Made by a program: the position numbers and the translations under genes. 64,000 nucleotides of DNA from Brugia malayi (lineage: Eukaryota; Nematoda; Chromadorea; Rhabditida; Onchocercidae). The notes below the pieces were generated by a model that saw only the letters and a program-made list of their open reading frames with translations, ran no database searches and was not told the origin of the DNA. The first letter of the stretch is position 1. Each line of letters begins with the position of its first letter. The stretch covers positions 16,178,721-16,242,720 of the forward strand of contig NW_025062479.1 of assembly GCF_000002995.4 (NCBI RefSeq). The letters run 5' to 3'. Of this stretch, positions 18,201 to 33,037 are shown piece after piece.

Positions 18201-21032
18201 AATTCATGGAGCACTGCAGTATGAAATAAAATGAACTGATTGCAATTCTATTTTGGAGTTCTACTTACTTCATTTCGTACGGCTTCACTAACACGTGATC
18301 CAGGTAAAGAAAGCAAATCCTCTTTTAGAGTATTCCAAAAAGCTTCCGAAGCATCTGATATGACTTCGTCATATGGGTAAACACCAGGCCAGAGAGAAAT
18401 TTTCTCAAAAAATGAGCAGAGAAGTCTGCAACAAAAGGCAAGTAAATTTTCCCAACTAGAAAGTTAAATTAGTCCAACCTAAACATGAAAATTTAAGAGC
18501 TCAAAGGGAGTCGATTCATTTTACAAAATGATAAATAAGTCCATAAATGAATTAAATTTTAAGGATTACCTCAATACTTCGCCATTTTGCTTCTCTACAC
18601 AACCGATTAGTAACGGTCGCATCGTAGTCTCAAAAAATTCAGCTAATGCCGATACTAGAAATCCATATTCTTCAAGTTCCGAGATAAAATCCTCCCGGTT
18701 TACATCGTTTTCTTCCTTATATCGTTTGCTTAAAATATCAAGTTGGTCTACAACTGCCTGAAATTCATGTTTGATGAAAATCAGAAAAGTACGAATGTTT
18801 ACATGGATAGGAAAGAGAGGAAGAAGCTAAGTTGAGGAGCTAATTAGAATATAAAAATAACGGTTGAACCAGATTGTATTCACTGGATAGCGCAACTAAA
18901 CACTGATGCAAAAATTGTTGCAGTCTATTGCGGCTAATAATATTCGCCCAGAAAGACCTACTTCCATATCTGAACTGTCACCTTTTTATGCCAGTAAATT
19001 CAAGAAACACTTCTATCCAATAAGAAGGAATGAAAAAAGACTGAGAAAATGAACCGGGCACGTGATACTCGCCAAAAACGTCGCTAGGTCCATTGCTAGG
19101 CTTTCCATATATGGCAGGTCAGAATGCGCCGAAACAACAATCAAGATACGAGCTAGCGCAATCCTAAACTATATATTTTAATAGAATTAAAAAATGAAAC
19201 CACTAAGATTTTGGTCGTCTAGGATTTCCGAAGTAATGCAATTATACCAGTTCCGTCTAGTAGTGCAACATCATTCATAGTAGAATGAACTTCCCTTTAA
19301 CCTCGAAATAATGAAATGCGAATAAAAATCTTACACATTTCTACTTCTCCTGTTAAAGGTAAATTTAGCGAATACCTGTCACTTATGTTGCCTAAAAAAG
19401 GCAAGAGCGCAGGTTGCCACTGCACTAGTTCAACACCAGGTAATCGAAGCCATTGTTCAAGGCACTCAACAGCAGCATTCCTCAAAGATGGCGATGAGTC
19501 CTTATCACATAAAATCATGTTGATAATTTTTATAACACCCTGAAAATGAAATCACAGTTACATATAAAAACAGGCAATGACTAACCCTGTGCAGAAATCT
19601 AAAATGTTGACTGCTACAGTTACTTCTGGAATTGTCAATCTCATCCTATGAAACTACCACTGAAAGATAAGATTTCTGCCCTTAACCATTACCATTTGTC
19701 ACCATTTGCCACCACTTGCGTTCAGCATGCCTTTCAGAATGAAACAAGTAATAACAGCAGATATTTGCTATGCTTACTGCTTTACACAGTAAACATAGTA
19801 AATTGAGTTGAAAACAATATACCTCAGCCTTCTGATGCAAGCATGACTTCAAAACGGATCGCTGCGATAATGGTAATTGTATGCGATAAAATTCCGCCGC
19901 TAATTCAGCCAAAACCCTAGAAAAATTAACAGTGACTAAAAAGAAAGACGGAATTCAATTGATTTGTTTCATGAGAAAGTTCGAAAAATGGACCAAGATT
20001 TCAGCAATACAATTTAATCGTTAAAAATAAAAATTGCCTTAACAATAATTCTGGTTTATCAATCCAAGTCGTGGCCAAATCCTGAATTGGTTCCGACCAA
20101 ATATCGGGCATACAACACAAAATGAAAATAGCTAGTGAAGAAGTGAGCTTATTAGTTACAGACTGATTTAAGAATGGAGCACCAAGAGCCAATTTTTCCA
20201 AAAGTGTTTCTTTGATTTTCACAATCTACAAAAATCAGTATATTTTGTTTGCAAAGATTTGAAAAAAAATTCAATTTCTTAGGTTTCTGCAGACCTTAAA
20301 AGTAATTACAACTCAACCATCCAGCACAATTTTGCATAGAATAATGTAGTGAAAATACAAGTAAAACAAAAATGAAAGCGTTACAGACCAAAGTTTCATT
20401 TGATAAGCATTCCTCCCAACGTTCACGTATTGTGTCGTAAAAAATGCATGCTCCAAAATGTTGCACAACAGTTGGTTGTTCGAAGTCCAGCAAATGAAAT
20501 GATATCATGAATCCATTTTCGGCTATAAACATGCCATTATATTATTTAAATCATAACTTTTTTGACTACCTTGTTTGCCTTTATGGGAATTAGCTTCATT
20601 AATTGCAGGCAATGAAGCATCGTAAACTATATGATTACTTTTAAAAGAATTAAAAGCAAAACGCGTTAGACATGCATTTGCTTTTTTTAGTAGCATTATT
20701 CTCCTTTTTTTCTTTTTTAAAGGAAACCCTCCTGTGGTAAATGGTTTTCAAGACAACATAAAGACACCTTAATTAACAACTACCAAAAAAAAAAATTTTA
20801 TTGGTTGTTACTCATTCTTACAATAGAAATTTTGTTCCCCTGATATAGGAAAAATATTAATCTAGTAAATTTTATCTACGTAGCTTCTCTCAATGTTACG
20901 ATATAACCTACATTTCTTTAATACAGTCAACGCATCATCCAATTCTCGACATCGCTTTTGATCAGTCGTTGTATGCAATTCATTCAGTGCCGCAATGACT
21001 TGTGATAGCATAGCATTATCCTTGTCATCCAT
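15238..21032 (-). CDS. IPO13: Importin-13-like nuclear transport receptor (importin-beta family)
   Basis: A HEAT-repeat karyopherin that would carry cargo through nuclear pores with RanGTP. About a dozen minus-strand exons: 21032-20912, 20522-~20400, ~20229-20033, ~19916-19822, ~19541-19376, a tentative one at ~19170-19030, ~18757-18570, ~18427-18275, ~18060-17965, ~17620-17504, ~17015-15880, ~15709-15480 and ~15393-15238. Matches to the remembered importin-13 pattern include VVQHFGACIFYDTIRERW, CCMPDIWSEPIQDLA, EAFWNTLKEDLLSLPG (like FWYTLQDDILS), AYPPKNVFQLFNKEQVEKF, RVEAVFYLLERIADY and a C-terminal MQRRKEIKI tail. The large exon contains long helical repeat sequence without gaps. Start: MDDKDNAML at 21032, with an upstream stop in frame and a ctttag acceptor about 40 bases 5', fitting spliced-leader addition. 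Transportin-3 is the alternative, but the FWNTLKEDLLS region favours importin-13. Confidence 0.8.
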
Positions 21033-21076
21033 TTCGGATTGTTAACTTCTTAGCAGAATAAGTTACCTAAAGGAGA

Positions 21077-23328
21077 ATGAACCGTCCAGACTACTAACAT
21101 ACTAAAAAAACATTGATCTAGTAATTGTTCAGACTACTAACATATCAAAAGTCCATAAAAAATGTGTAATACGAAAGAAACTTCTTTTTGATTTTTAAAA
21201 ATGTAATACGAAACTTCTTTTTGATTAATAAATACTTTTTTTTTTTTTAAATGATTTTTCAATATATAATAAATTTGTAATCTTTAATTATCCAAATTGT
21301 TTACTCTACTTGTCAATATAAAGTAGAAAGTATTAGAATGCTACTTCTTTATCTGCTTGATTTATATAAGCTGAAATTAATCAAAACGTCCACCATTTAA
21401 CATTCAATGGCAACAAAAACACTACATATATAATACTTGATACTGTTCTCGCAGATATGTTACGATTCCTTGTGTGTTAAGCCATTAAACAAATATTTGC
21501 ATGTGGGGGAAATATAAAACGAGAAGAGCATAACAATATTAACAATACAACAAATAATACGATTTCTGCTGAATTACTATCGAATTTTTCTCTTGCGATT
21601 TGTAATTTATGAAATGCAAGGATGACTAACTACTGGAAAGTATGAATCAAAAGTGAATCTAACTTTTTTTTTTTTTTTTTTTTTTTTGGAAGGACCAGAC
21701 GAAAATAGGCAGCGAAAAAGGGACTGGATAAGTTTAATGTGTGTTTTTTAATGTGCTTGGGGAGAGAATGCATTTTCGGTGATAAATTAATACATCCCTT
21801 CCTGTAATCATCTACAAAGTAAGACGAAAAAGCAACCCTATATTTTCAAAACTTACTGCATGCACTCGGAATGCGTGCAGAGAACGCACGCGAGCAATTG
21901 CACGCACCCATCAACTACCACACTATAGCACCAGCTTAGAAAGAAATACACTAATACACTTTCCAAAATCTTATCAACTTCTTTCGGATCTCGTTGGCTT
22001 GCAGATGAAAATTTGTTCGCTTGTAAGTACTCAGTTATCTGAGCAATAAACATTTTATGGAAGTTTGAATCACATAATGAGGGATAATACGATTTTCATT
22101 AAACCTCGGGTAAGTTGAGCAAAATTTGAGAAAAATGAATTTGAAACCTAAAAATCGCTAAGTCTGTTTTTTCCTTCATTCATGATAGAATTGTTTCCAT
22201 AGCTGTTGCATTTGTCCACTAATTACACTTTCACGTAACTATTACCCTTAGGTTAAATTTTAGTTAAGTCTGCTACGTTTGACTTGTCCAGTACATATCC
22301 CAGCAAAACCAGAAATTCATCAAAGGCTTGAAAATGTTTCGGCTCTCAGATTCAAACTTGCAGTTGCGTTCATGAAGATGGATATTTTTCATTACCATAT
22401 AACTTTATGGCAGTTATTTTTCCAGACATATATATATAAATAATATTTTTAATCGTCTCTTTGGAGATATATTTTATACAAAAATAATTTGTTCGAACTA
22501 GTTGCAGATTAACATTGCTCATATAAGAAAGATGAGAGTTAGAATGATGTAATAATGTAGTAATGATGTAATAATGTAGTTAGAATGATGTAGTAATAAT
22601 GATGTAATTTTGTTATAATTTGATGTAATAACTTCCACCATTTGTTAACAACCTACAATATATTCGATTTACTAATTTTCACAACGATGCGCTATTACTG
22701 ATCGAAATGATCAAAATACCAAAGCAGTTCTATGAGAAAAGTATTCCCACAGTAGAATTCAATCCATTAATCATTGTTTCTTTCATTTCTCGAAATGTTT
22801 ACAATCCATTTCACTCGTAAATGCAAATGATCCATGCAGGGGTCGTAATATTATTGGATCAGTGATAGAGCCAAATTTTGATTTGGTATTTTATTCATCG
22901 ATTTATCATACTTTTATTTTTGTCACGTGACATATTTAATTTTTTTTTTTTTTTTGCGGCAAATGTATTTTTCAAATGTAAGGGCAAGAAAAATTTGTAT
23001 TTAAAAAGTAGCGCTGTATTTTAGTGAGAAAATAACTGATCCATTTAAATCATTCTATCCAAATCTGGTTTGTTGAATCTTTAGTTTTCATTTATTTTAT
23101 GTTAATATTTATAGTTTCTGTTTTCTTAAATAGGATTGCAAGCCCAACATATCAACATACTGCAAGTTTTTCCTTTCATATTTCTGATTCCATTCTCTTT
23201 TCTCTTTGTTACAATTGTTTGTCCTATGCTAATCTAACTAGTTGTTAATAATTTTTTCATTTCTTATGAAGGAAATTATAAAATATAAATTTTATAGATT
23301 GTTAGTTTAAAGTACTGGATAATAAACT
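21077..23328. other. Intergenic region between importin-13-like and O-methyltransferase genes
   Basis: Divergent upstream region for both neighbours, AT-rich, with a long T run at about 21663-21686 and a short direct repeat of gatgtaataatgtag-like words at about 22543-22625. A 66-codon minus-strand open frame (22053-21853) begins MFIAQITEYLQANKF and has a possible gtatta donor after ...KILES, but nothing supports it further. Confidence 0.4.
22541..22626 (+). repeat. Short direct repeats (gatgtaataatgtagt-like)
   Basis: Words such as gatgtaataatgtag and gaatgatgtagtaat recur four to five times in about 85 bases. This is a simple degenerate microsatellite-like stretch. Confidence 0.6.
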
Positions 23329-25009
<1,681 letters not shown>

Positions 25010-25538
25010 AAATAAAACTTCATCCAATAATAATTTAGTCCACGTCTTCATGTTCAAGTTAAGCATTTTTTTCATTTAGGAAAGCTCCTACAGCTTTTGA
25101 TGATGGAACTTAAGGAAAGTGATTCTCCTTTATTCTTTTTTTTTTTTTTTTTTACAAATGTCACGCTCAAATGAGTTCCTTGTTTAAAATTTCGTTAAAT
25201 GCTGTCTGGAAATTTTGTGATATTTCGAAATAATAAATGAAAATGAACTGGTCACTTAATGTGAGATAGAGAACGGTCGAAGTAATAACTTTACTTCAGA
25301 AACAACGAACAGTAGAAGTAACTGAAATGCGTTCCATTCCAATCACATTATCTAAATTACTATCAGAAAAAAAAAAAAAAAAACCTACACTGACCCTGAT
25401 ACAAAAGGCAAACTTCAGAATTTGTGAGTATAGATCATTTAAAAATAATTGAATCAAGGAAAAATGACGGAATCAATATCTAGCACACGTCTATTTACAT
25501 TCAAAAAAGAACACCAAATATAGTAACGAAAACGAAAA

Positions 25539-28302
25539 TTAGTGAACACCGATGCATTCTAAATTTGGTGGTCCAGCCCAGGTTTGCAAAAAAGCATTTC
25601 TCGCAGATGTAAATGCTTCTCTTATAAGTTGTAGATTTTCAATACTTGTCACACAGCGCGCCGTGTTTCTCTGATCATACGGTTCTTCGATAAATATCTT
25701 AAAGCGCATAGTATTGTCTGCTAACAGATCCCTGAAAGAACGGCATTTCCCAAAATTTCAGAACAGCCTACTTCAGTAGCATTTCGGAATAAGTGCTGCA
25801 ATCAGTATCTAGGCAATGCATTGATACTTGGCACTGTAAGAAGATGCATATATGATTAAGTCAAACTGAACTACTGTCGTATAGGAAAGAGTTTACATAA
25901 TCCCATTAAATTACCTGCTATAAACGCATCCATTACGAATCGATATTGCTTTATTTTTGAAATCAAAATGAGCGAAATAATCAAAAAATGCTATCAACAA
26001 TTCACCAACAGTTTCGGTGTTGAATTCACGAGCTAAAATTTTTTAAAAATGTGAAATTGTTAAAGACGTACAACCAAACTGCTAATTGAACGAATTGACA
26101 TTGAGAGATAATTCAAAATTAAAACATACGTGGCAATGGATGTGGCAGATCTCGAAACAGTTCTAAACTGTCTAGACTGCAAGTTGCATTGAACAAAGAA
26201 GGATAAAGGAATTGAAGGTTCGGCAAAACCGGTGGTAATGCTCCGCATTGCAAGAAATGTAGGACCATCAAAATAAGTGAGTAACTTCAAAAAAATATTT
26301 TTAAAAGCTAACTAAAAACAAATTTATGACTCTGGAAATGGGACTTAATGAAACTTAGGGAGAGACTGAACCGAAAAGGAGCACAGTAGATGCTTTTAAA
26401 CACCAAATCGATACTATTCGATGAAGTAATGTGATAAATTTCAGGTACGTAGTTTGAATGCAAAATTAAGAATAACCTATTCAATGTTCCCATCATTGCA
26501 TTATTAATACCAGCATTGATAGCCCAGTGCTTTACGAGCAGACATAATGCTGGGAAACGATCGTCAACCCTAAATGTTTACAGTCTAAGTCACATACAAA
26601 TTATTTCACCATTTAAAACAAAATGAAATTTATTATTTAATTTTTCAGTAGAGTTCATAAGTGGTTATGGAAATTTAACTTACATTTGACATTACGAATA
26701 GTAGAGAAATTTGTGGAAATACCTCGAATAATAGTGAAGAAGATGTGAATTATATATTCCAGCTACGTTATTACAATTAATATCTATTTCCAATTCTTCG
26801 TATGGTGCAGCCATCTCCAGTTTTATTATTGGGACCTGAAATGACTCACTAAAATTCATTCGAGTATTGGGATATACGAAAATCATTTCTCAAAATACTA
26901 CTATAATCTGATTACATCTTTTAGCATGTTAGTTTGTAAAACTTACTTTAGCTGGTATATATTGACAAGTTTTAAACATTTGACGCCAATCCGTAACAAA
27001 CTTCTTATGCAATTTCCTCAGAACATGTATACTATAACTGAAAATCCCATAGTTCATAACTTATAACTTCGAATATACGTACCAACTCAGATTTGACGCC
27101 TGGATGCTAAAGTTATTCATTTGAAAATCTAATTTTAATATTTAAACATAGGTGCTCAAAATGCAAGACAACTGACCTTCTATTGGCTTCAAAACTATGA
27201 TTTTTGTATGGCTGGCAAATACATAAATCCATATCTGAGTTATATGAACCGCAACCATTTACCGTCGAACCAACGGCAATCAAGTTAGAATCCTTGTAAA
27301 CCTAAATCCTAATACCAGTAAAAGTTTCCAAGATCTGTAAGTCAAAAGTTCTAGTCGTCTAATAAAAATAACCTGACGAACAAGTGCTAAAAGCTTTTGC
27401 CGAACTGTCATTTTCCATGAAAATGTCCTGTCATCCTGAAATTCGTCTCAAATCAATGGGAACTTTGGATTAGAATTACAAGTTGAAATTTAACACGAGA
27501 GAAAAAAAAAACTAAAAAATTGAAAGTAGAAATCCAAGAGTACCTGCACATTGATCTGAAAATGTCTCCAGATATGTTCATCAAATGACTTGAATTCTTT
27601 TGCAAATGTCGTCCTTTTTTCCTTAATAACACTACGTATGGCTAATGTTTCTTCGACGTAGCTGACGCCTAAATTGAGACATAAGAAATTAAATGCTCGG
27701 AAGAAACGATACTGTCGCAACACGTGCCTGAATCAAAATTATCCAATTTCCATAATTAAAGAAATTTTAAGACAATAAAAAAAAATATTTTAAATATACG
27801 AAAAACTAAAAACTATTTACCTAAAAGTGAGCACAAAGTTCCATATTTTGATCCTGAACTGCTAAAATGTGACGAAGGCACGCTTATAGTATGTATGTTT
27901 ACAGGAGGCAGAATCTATAATAAAAAGCAAGTACAATTAACTTGTTAGTTTTAGGAAGATCTCTTATGTGTAAATAAGAATCTAGGACATCCAGAAAAAG
28001 CTTTCATTTCATTTAAAAGTTGTCCACCAGAAATTCCAAAAATTGCAAAGCAAAGTCGAGAATAATGATAAATGCACATGATATCTAATGCCGCATCAGA
28101 AAAATGGTTATAACGGAAAATGAAAAACAACTTATGCTTGTGTTAAAAAGCTTTGGTCATAAAAACGCCTTCATACCTCTTCGTCTTCTAGAATTACATC
28201 CGCATCATCAGCAATTTCACGATAAGCTAGATTCCCATGTATACTATTATTAACAGAACGATTTTCAAGTGTAATCATTGGTTTAACTTTTACTCGCTCC
28301 AT
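25539..28302 (-). CDS. gld-2: GLD-2-type cytoplasmic poly(A) polymerase (non-canonical nucleotidyltransferase)
   Basis: Would lengthen poly(A) tails of chosen mRNAs in the cytoplasm, in C. elegans with an RNA-binding partner in germline control. Exons (minus) run roughly 28302-28177, 27914-27821, 27702-27544, 27435-27373, 27301-27174, 27041-26946, 26834-26729, 26570-26478, 26285-26129, 26029-25917 and 25731-25539. The nucleotidyltransferase core is clear: AVGSTVNGCGSYNSDMDLC (G-S motif and DxD), then EELEIDINCNNVAGIYNSHL with the third carboxylate. The central domain has RFPALCLLVKHWAINAGINN and SLILMVLHFLQCGALPP. The PAP-associated domain ends with FIEEPYDQRNTARCV and a tail ...NLECIGVH. No RNA-binding domain is seen, as in GLD-2. 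The 5' end is uncertain: the Met at 28302 lies 2 bases after a tttttgtag acceptor, so this may be a trans-spliced start or an internal exon of a longer gene reaching 32638. Confidence 0.87.
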
Positions 28303-28699
28303 AGCTACAAAAAAGAAAAAAAAAAAAAAAAATAAATGATGTGACATGATTTTCTCAGTTCGCTTATCTAAATTCTGAGTTATTTGATATCTTAACTGAC
28401 GTTCCCCGATCATGCTCTACATCTCTATAAAATGAAGGACTGTATTTTCTACAGACTTAAAACAGTGGAATCGACTAATAACAAGCGCAATTTCCAGTAT
28501 TTGAGAAGCTACAGATTTACAAGTCAAAAGGAAGGTTCAGCAATTTTGAAATAACCATAAAATTGTTAAACGATCTAAAATTTCATCAAACTTACACTAT
28601 TTTTGATTAAATGTCTATCCAAACTATAGAAATAGCTTTTCCATTAAAGTAAATAAATTTCTCAATTAATATTGTATTAATATTACATAATTTAATTTA

Positions 28700-31600
28700 G
28701 AAAACCATACCAGCACAATCACCGTGACTGAAGTCTTTATTATTAGCTATTGCAGTTTTAGCAATCTTCGCCTGAAATAGCTTATTTCCAACAGCAATGC
28801 TAAAATTGTGCACGACAAAAAAATCCATGTGTTTTTATTTAAAAAAATGATCGAGTGTATGGTGATCTAAAGTACTCAGAATATTGCAGAGCGAAAATAC
28901 AATGCTGAAAAAATATTTACATTATTAAAATTTCATTTATGCATTTACATCTTTCATAGAACCGACACCTTTTAACATCCTTTTTGTTTTGTAAAAACTC
29001 GCTGCATAACTAGGTATCAAAGTACTTGTTGATAGCATATTTAAAAGGTTTGAAAAAGTAGCTTTTTTTTCTCGCTCCACTTCTTCAGTCTTCTATTCAA
29101 AATAAGAATAATTCTATTAATAAGAACTTTCAAATAAAAAATCAAAAAACAGATAAGTTTTTTCTTTCATGGTATATCGCAGTAGTTGTAATAATCAAAA
29201 AAGATAATACAATTGAAATTCTCCGAAGAGCATAACCGCTTCATGAGAAAAAGGCAATCCATGCATTCCCCACCTGTAGAATTCAAAAAAACTTACTTTT
29301 GTATAAGAATCCCTGTTTTTCTTTGTTTCTATCAAATGTGTCTTTAATTCATCTCCACTTCGCTTTCTGTAAAACAACAATCTGTTGATGGAAAAATCTT
29401 TTTTTTTTTTTTTTTTGCTGAAATTTAGATATGCGAATAATATTGAATAGCAGCCCATTATAAAACGACACCCAACAATAGTTTTGAAATAAGCTCAAGG
29501 ATATTGTTAACCAAAAGTGAGAAAATTTATAACTGATCATGTAATTTTTCTTTTCAGAATGGATGTAATTGGTAAAAAGTTCATCATAAATCAGCAAAGC
29601 ACAAATTTGTATTGAAAAAAAAAAAAAAAAAAATAATAAAAAATAAAAAACAAGGCTGATAGAAAATTGACCTTTTTACAAGTTCGTTCAACTTCATTTC
29701 ACGCTTTTGAGTTGTGAGTCGATTCGCATTAAGTACTTCATCTATCATTTTCACAAATTCCTCAGTACTGAATCCATTCTTCGTAAGTTGAATCCAATGT
29801 GGCATTTCTAAGGACAAAATAAGAAAAAATGAAACGAATTTCCTTATAAAAAAAAGTTAAAAAGAAACTGAATCGAACTTGATTCCATCTTCAAAACAAT
29901 TTAAACCAAAGCATCAGTATAATTCCCGCATTCCTAAGGCATACGGGATCAAAAACCTAGTAGCATATTTTCTGATATAATTTTAACTTTGAAGGGAGAT
30001 TATCAGATTCAAACGTGCAAATTTAGGTCCTTTTTCTGCATGCAAAATATCCCAAATGTATAATCTGTAAGTCGTATTCAAATTATTTCTAAAAATCCAA
30101 ACTGATTTTCTAAATTTTCTACTTTTTTTCCACTAAAATTATGGATTCACTTGAATCTCAATTTATCCATTTTAGCCAGTGGTGGTAATGATTTATTTTG
30201 AGATATTATTCTTCAACATTAAAATGACATTTCAAAGAAATGATTTACTTATTGTCATCGTATTTCTAAAGCATTCTACAGTATCTTTCACAAATTTCCA
30301 TTCCTTTTTCCACTCAACAAATTTCCATTTCCAACGTTTTATCTTTCCGGAAAATTCAGACCTACCAGATTTCCCTGAAAATTTCGTAAAGATAAAAGAA
30401 CTGGAAAAGAAAGACTCAAAATTATATTAGTTTTATTTTAATAAAATAGCGTTCTGAAACACTACATATGATTCTTTAAACCGTTACAAAAAAAGGTGCA
30501 AGGAGATAATTGAATGGTATATATGTGAGAACGAAAATCTATGTATGCAATTTTTTATTCACAGTCACATCAATCCCAACAAAAGAGACAAAGAGGAAGT
30601 CATTAGTTTTATTAAACGAAGATAAAAACTTTAAAAATATTTGCTGCATTTCATCAACTAATAATCAAGACTGCTTGATCACTAAATGACCATATATATT
30701 GAAAAAAAGTAAAAAAAGGAGTGAAATATTTTTAAATTTACCAATCGTATGATACAAAATTGGTGTTATAAAACCCGCATAATACAGTCGTCTTACGATA
30801 CTTCGGCTTGCTGCCCAGAAGGCTTTCTTTTGAGTAAAACCAAAACCAGATCCAAAAAAATGCGAAGCAGGAAGGTGATTGATTGTCATAGAAACGTGAT
30901 GACAACTTTCATGTTTTGTATTTAACTCAATTTGCTGCTCTGTCGTTAGTCTGATTACTTAAAAAATAGAAATCAATGAGTTTTGCAGATGCCGACTTTA
31001 ACTTTACATTATTATAATACACCACTGATTGCGGTAATCGTATACGTAGGCTTATTGTCTTAATAATGCTAAATATCCTCGAAAAGCCGGTTTTTGCATT
31101 AGTATTCCAATTTAATTAATGATTACAATTGTATTAAGTGAAAAACACGGGAAATATCATCTAAGCATTACAAACCTTAACCTTCCGTTTTATCTAATAA
31201 GCAAAAAACAATCAACTCACTGCAGGTGCTCTTGACACATTCCAGATTTGTGTGCATAAGCCAATTCATCAAAAATTCCATATAACACGGATTTTCAAAA
31301 AATTCACCTTCGGTACCATCAACTGTTATTTGTTCATTCATAGCTCTGCAAGACTACGATTCCTTTGTTGGTAAGCAATTGTTATAGCATATTAGAATAT
31401 GACAATGATAACATATTTCTTACTAAATTTCATTAGCCGTATAATGGAGAAAATAAAAAAAAAAAAGCAAGAAATACTGTCCTATGTCCCAGCATTGGCA
31501 ATGCAGATAAAAAGATTAAAAGAGAACACGACAGAATCTATTTAAAACTGACCTTGTTCTGACTGTGGAAGATATCGAGGCTTTCTCTTGCAAACGCTTC

Positions 31601-32638
31601 TCATTAATCGACGATGTTTCTTTCAACAATGGCACAGGTCCATTTGGATCAATCGCAGAAGGTTGTGCTTCAGTTTCACCCAGCAAATAAGGCTTCAGCT
31701 GCTGACTAAAAGGCACACTATGTTGTTAATGAGATTTTATTAGAACCTGAATGACAAAAAAACGGTCAACAAGATGATCTTAAAGGCAGGAAATGTGACT
31801 GACAAAATAACATGGCTGAATTAGGTTTCAGAAAAAATTACTGTCGGACTAGAAAAAAGAAAAAAAATAGGACTGAATTTTTAATAAAAAACTTACAAAA
31901 CTGACTCAGCAACAGCAAGAAGACATTTGAATTTCTGCTTAGAAAGCTTTTTTAAGTATTTCTCATAAGTTGAAGTTTTAATAACGTTACAGAGTTGAAT
32001 CACACTAGCGACATCATAGTAATATACATCATTGCTATCGAAATGCTTTCTCAAGTTCGTTCTAGCCTTGCTATGAAGTACAACGTTACCAATCGTGCAG
32101 AATTGCTGATGACGCTACAATCGTCACATATTAGTTTGAAACCTAAAGAACGAAATGCGACATATTCATCAGCAATACTGTTTAAGTTAAAAAAATTTGA
32201 TGCAGCTTCCAAAGCAACTTACGAATGAATATGAGTGCACTCTGACTTTTCGTTGCGCACAGGCACGCATCAATTGCCAAAATCTACCACCTCTGCAACA
32301 TGAAACTATCAGTTTAAAAAAAAAATCAGTTCAAATTTTCTTCAAGAAACCTATGCATTTCTCAGTGTGTAATGGCTTTTCTTTTTATCTTAGCAAGAAC
32401 AAAATATTTTATTATGCAGTTCTGTCCAGAGAGCATTCGCAAGTAACGAACAAAAAAATAACATAAAAGATTTAAAAAATGGTGAATAGCGAAATCGTAA
32501 TCGCTACCTAGTATTTTCATTTTCAAAGCTTTCATCGGATGATTCTAGCTGGATTGTATCACCGCTATTTTCGCCACATTGGCTACTATAAAGATCCCGT
32601 CCATCACCAAGATAATCAGATCCGTTTTTTGTAGTCAT
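28700..32638 (-). CDS. Unrecognised multi-exon protein upstream of gld-2 (or its N-terminal half)
   Basis: Protein-like exons with good splice sites: about 32638-32510 (starts MTTKNGSDYLGDGRDLYSSQ, acidic and Ser-rich), 32301-32229 (GRFWQLMRACAQRKVRVH), 32110-31896 (LHSKARTNLRKHFDSND, then YEKYLKKLSKQKFKCLLAVA), 31710-31552, 31345-31220 (FFENPCYMEFLMNWLMHTNL), 30960-30743 (FFGSGFGFTQKKAFWAASRS), 29810-29673 (MPHWIQLTKNGFSTEEFVKM), 29370-29297, 29094-28960 and 28772-28700 (AKIAKTAIANNKDFSHGDCA). Phases I checked join (exons 1-2 phase 2, 2-3 phase 0). I do not recognise the family. There are charged, coiled-coil-like stretches near the 3' exons and no clear signal peptide. The last exon can either read through to a stop shortly after its gtatgg donor or splice in phase to the gld-2 exon at 28303, so it is either an operon partner or the N-terminal half of the same protein. 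Confidence 0.55.
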
Positions 32639-33014
32639 AATACTAACACCATCTGTTGCAGGTTCTTAATTCCTAAAAAAATAGATAAATTCAGATATGC
32701 GCATATTAAAATCACTCATGTGCAAAAATAGGTCATAGTTAAACTATTGATAAAAAAAATGCCGCACTTATACCCAATTAGAGAACATCAATGCCAGTGT
32801 AATGAGTAATCGATTGTATGAGACTTCTAAGATATCCTAAGCGGATTTTTTTATAATAAAATTGTCTTGACCACTGATACCCTTCCACCAATGTTATTCA
32901 AACTGAGGCAAATGACATCCCAATGATGTATACGAAATAACCGAAATTCTGATAAAACGCAGTAAGTTTGGGGAGATATTAGCCAAAGCAGACACAAAAG
33001 TGTAACAATTAGTC

Positions 33015-33037
33015 ATCGATAACGGCTATCGATAACG
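33015..33037. promoter_or_regulatory. Paired ATCGATAACG elements
   Basis: Two copies of ATCGATAACG (33015-33024 and 33028-33037), 13 bases apart, sit about 380 bases 5' of the minus-strand start at 32638. The core resembles the ATCGAT words upstream of polyubiquitin. A regulatory role is inferred. Confidence 0.35.

Noticed and set aside
21853..22053. Minus-strand frame (MFIAQITEYLQANKF...) upstream of the importin-13-like gene
   Set aside because: The importin gene has an in-frame stop and an acceptor between this frame and its own start, so it is not its first exon, and the rest of the frame is Cys/Val-rich without a recognised domain.
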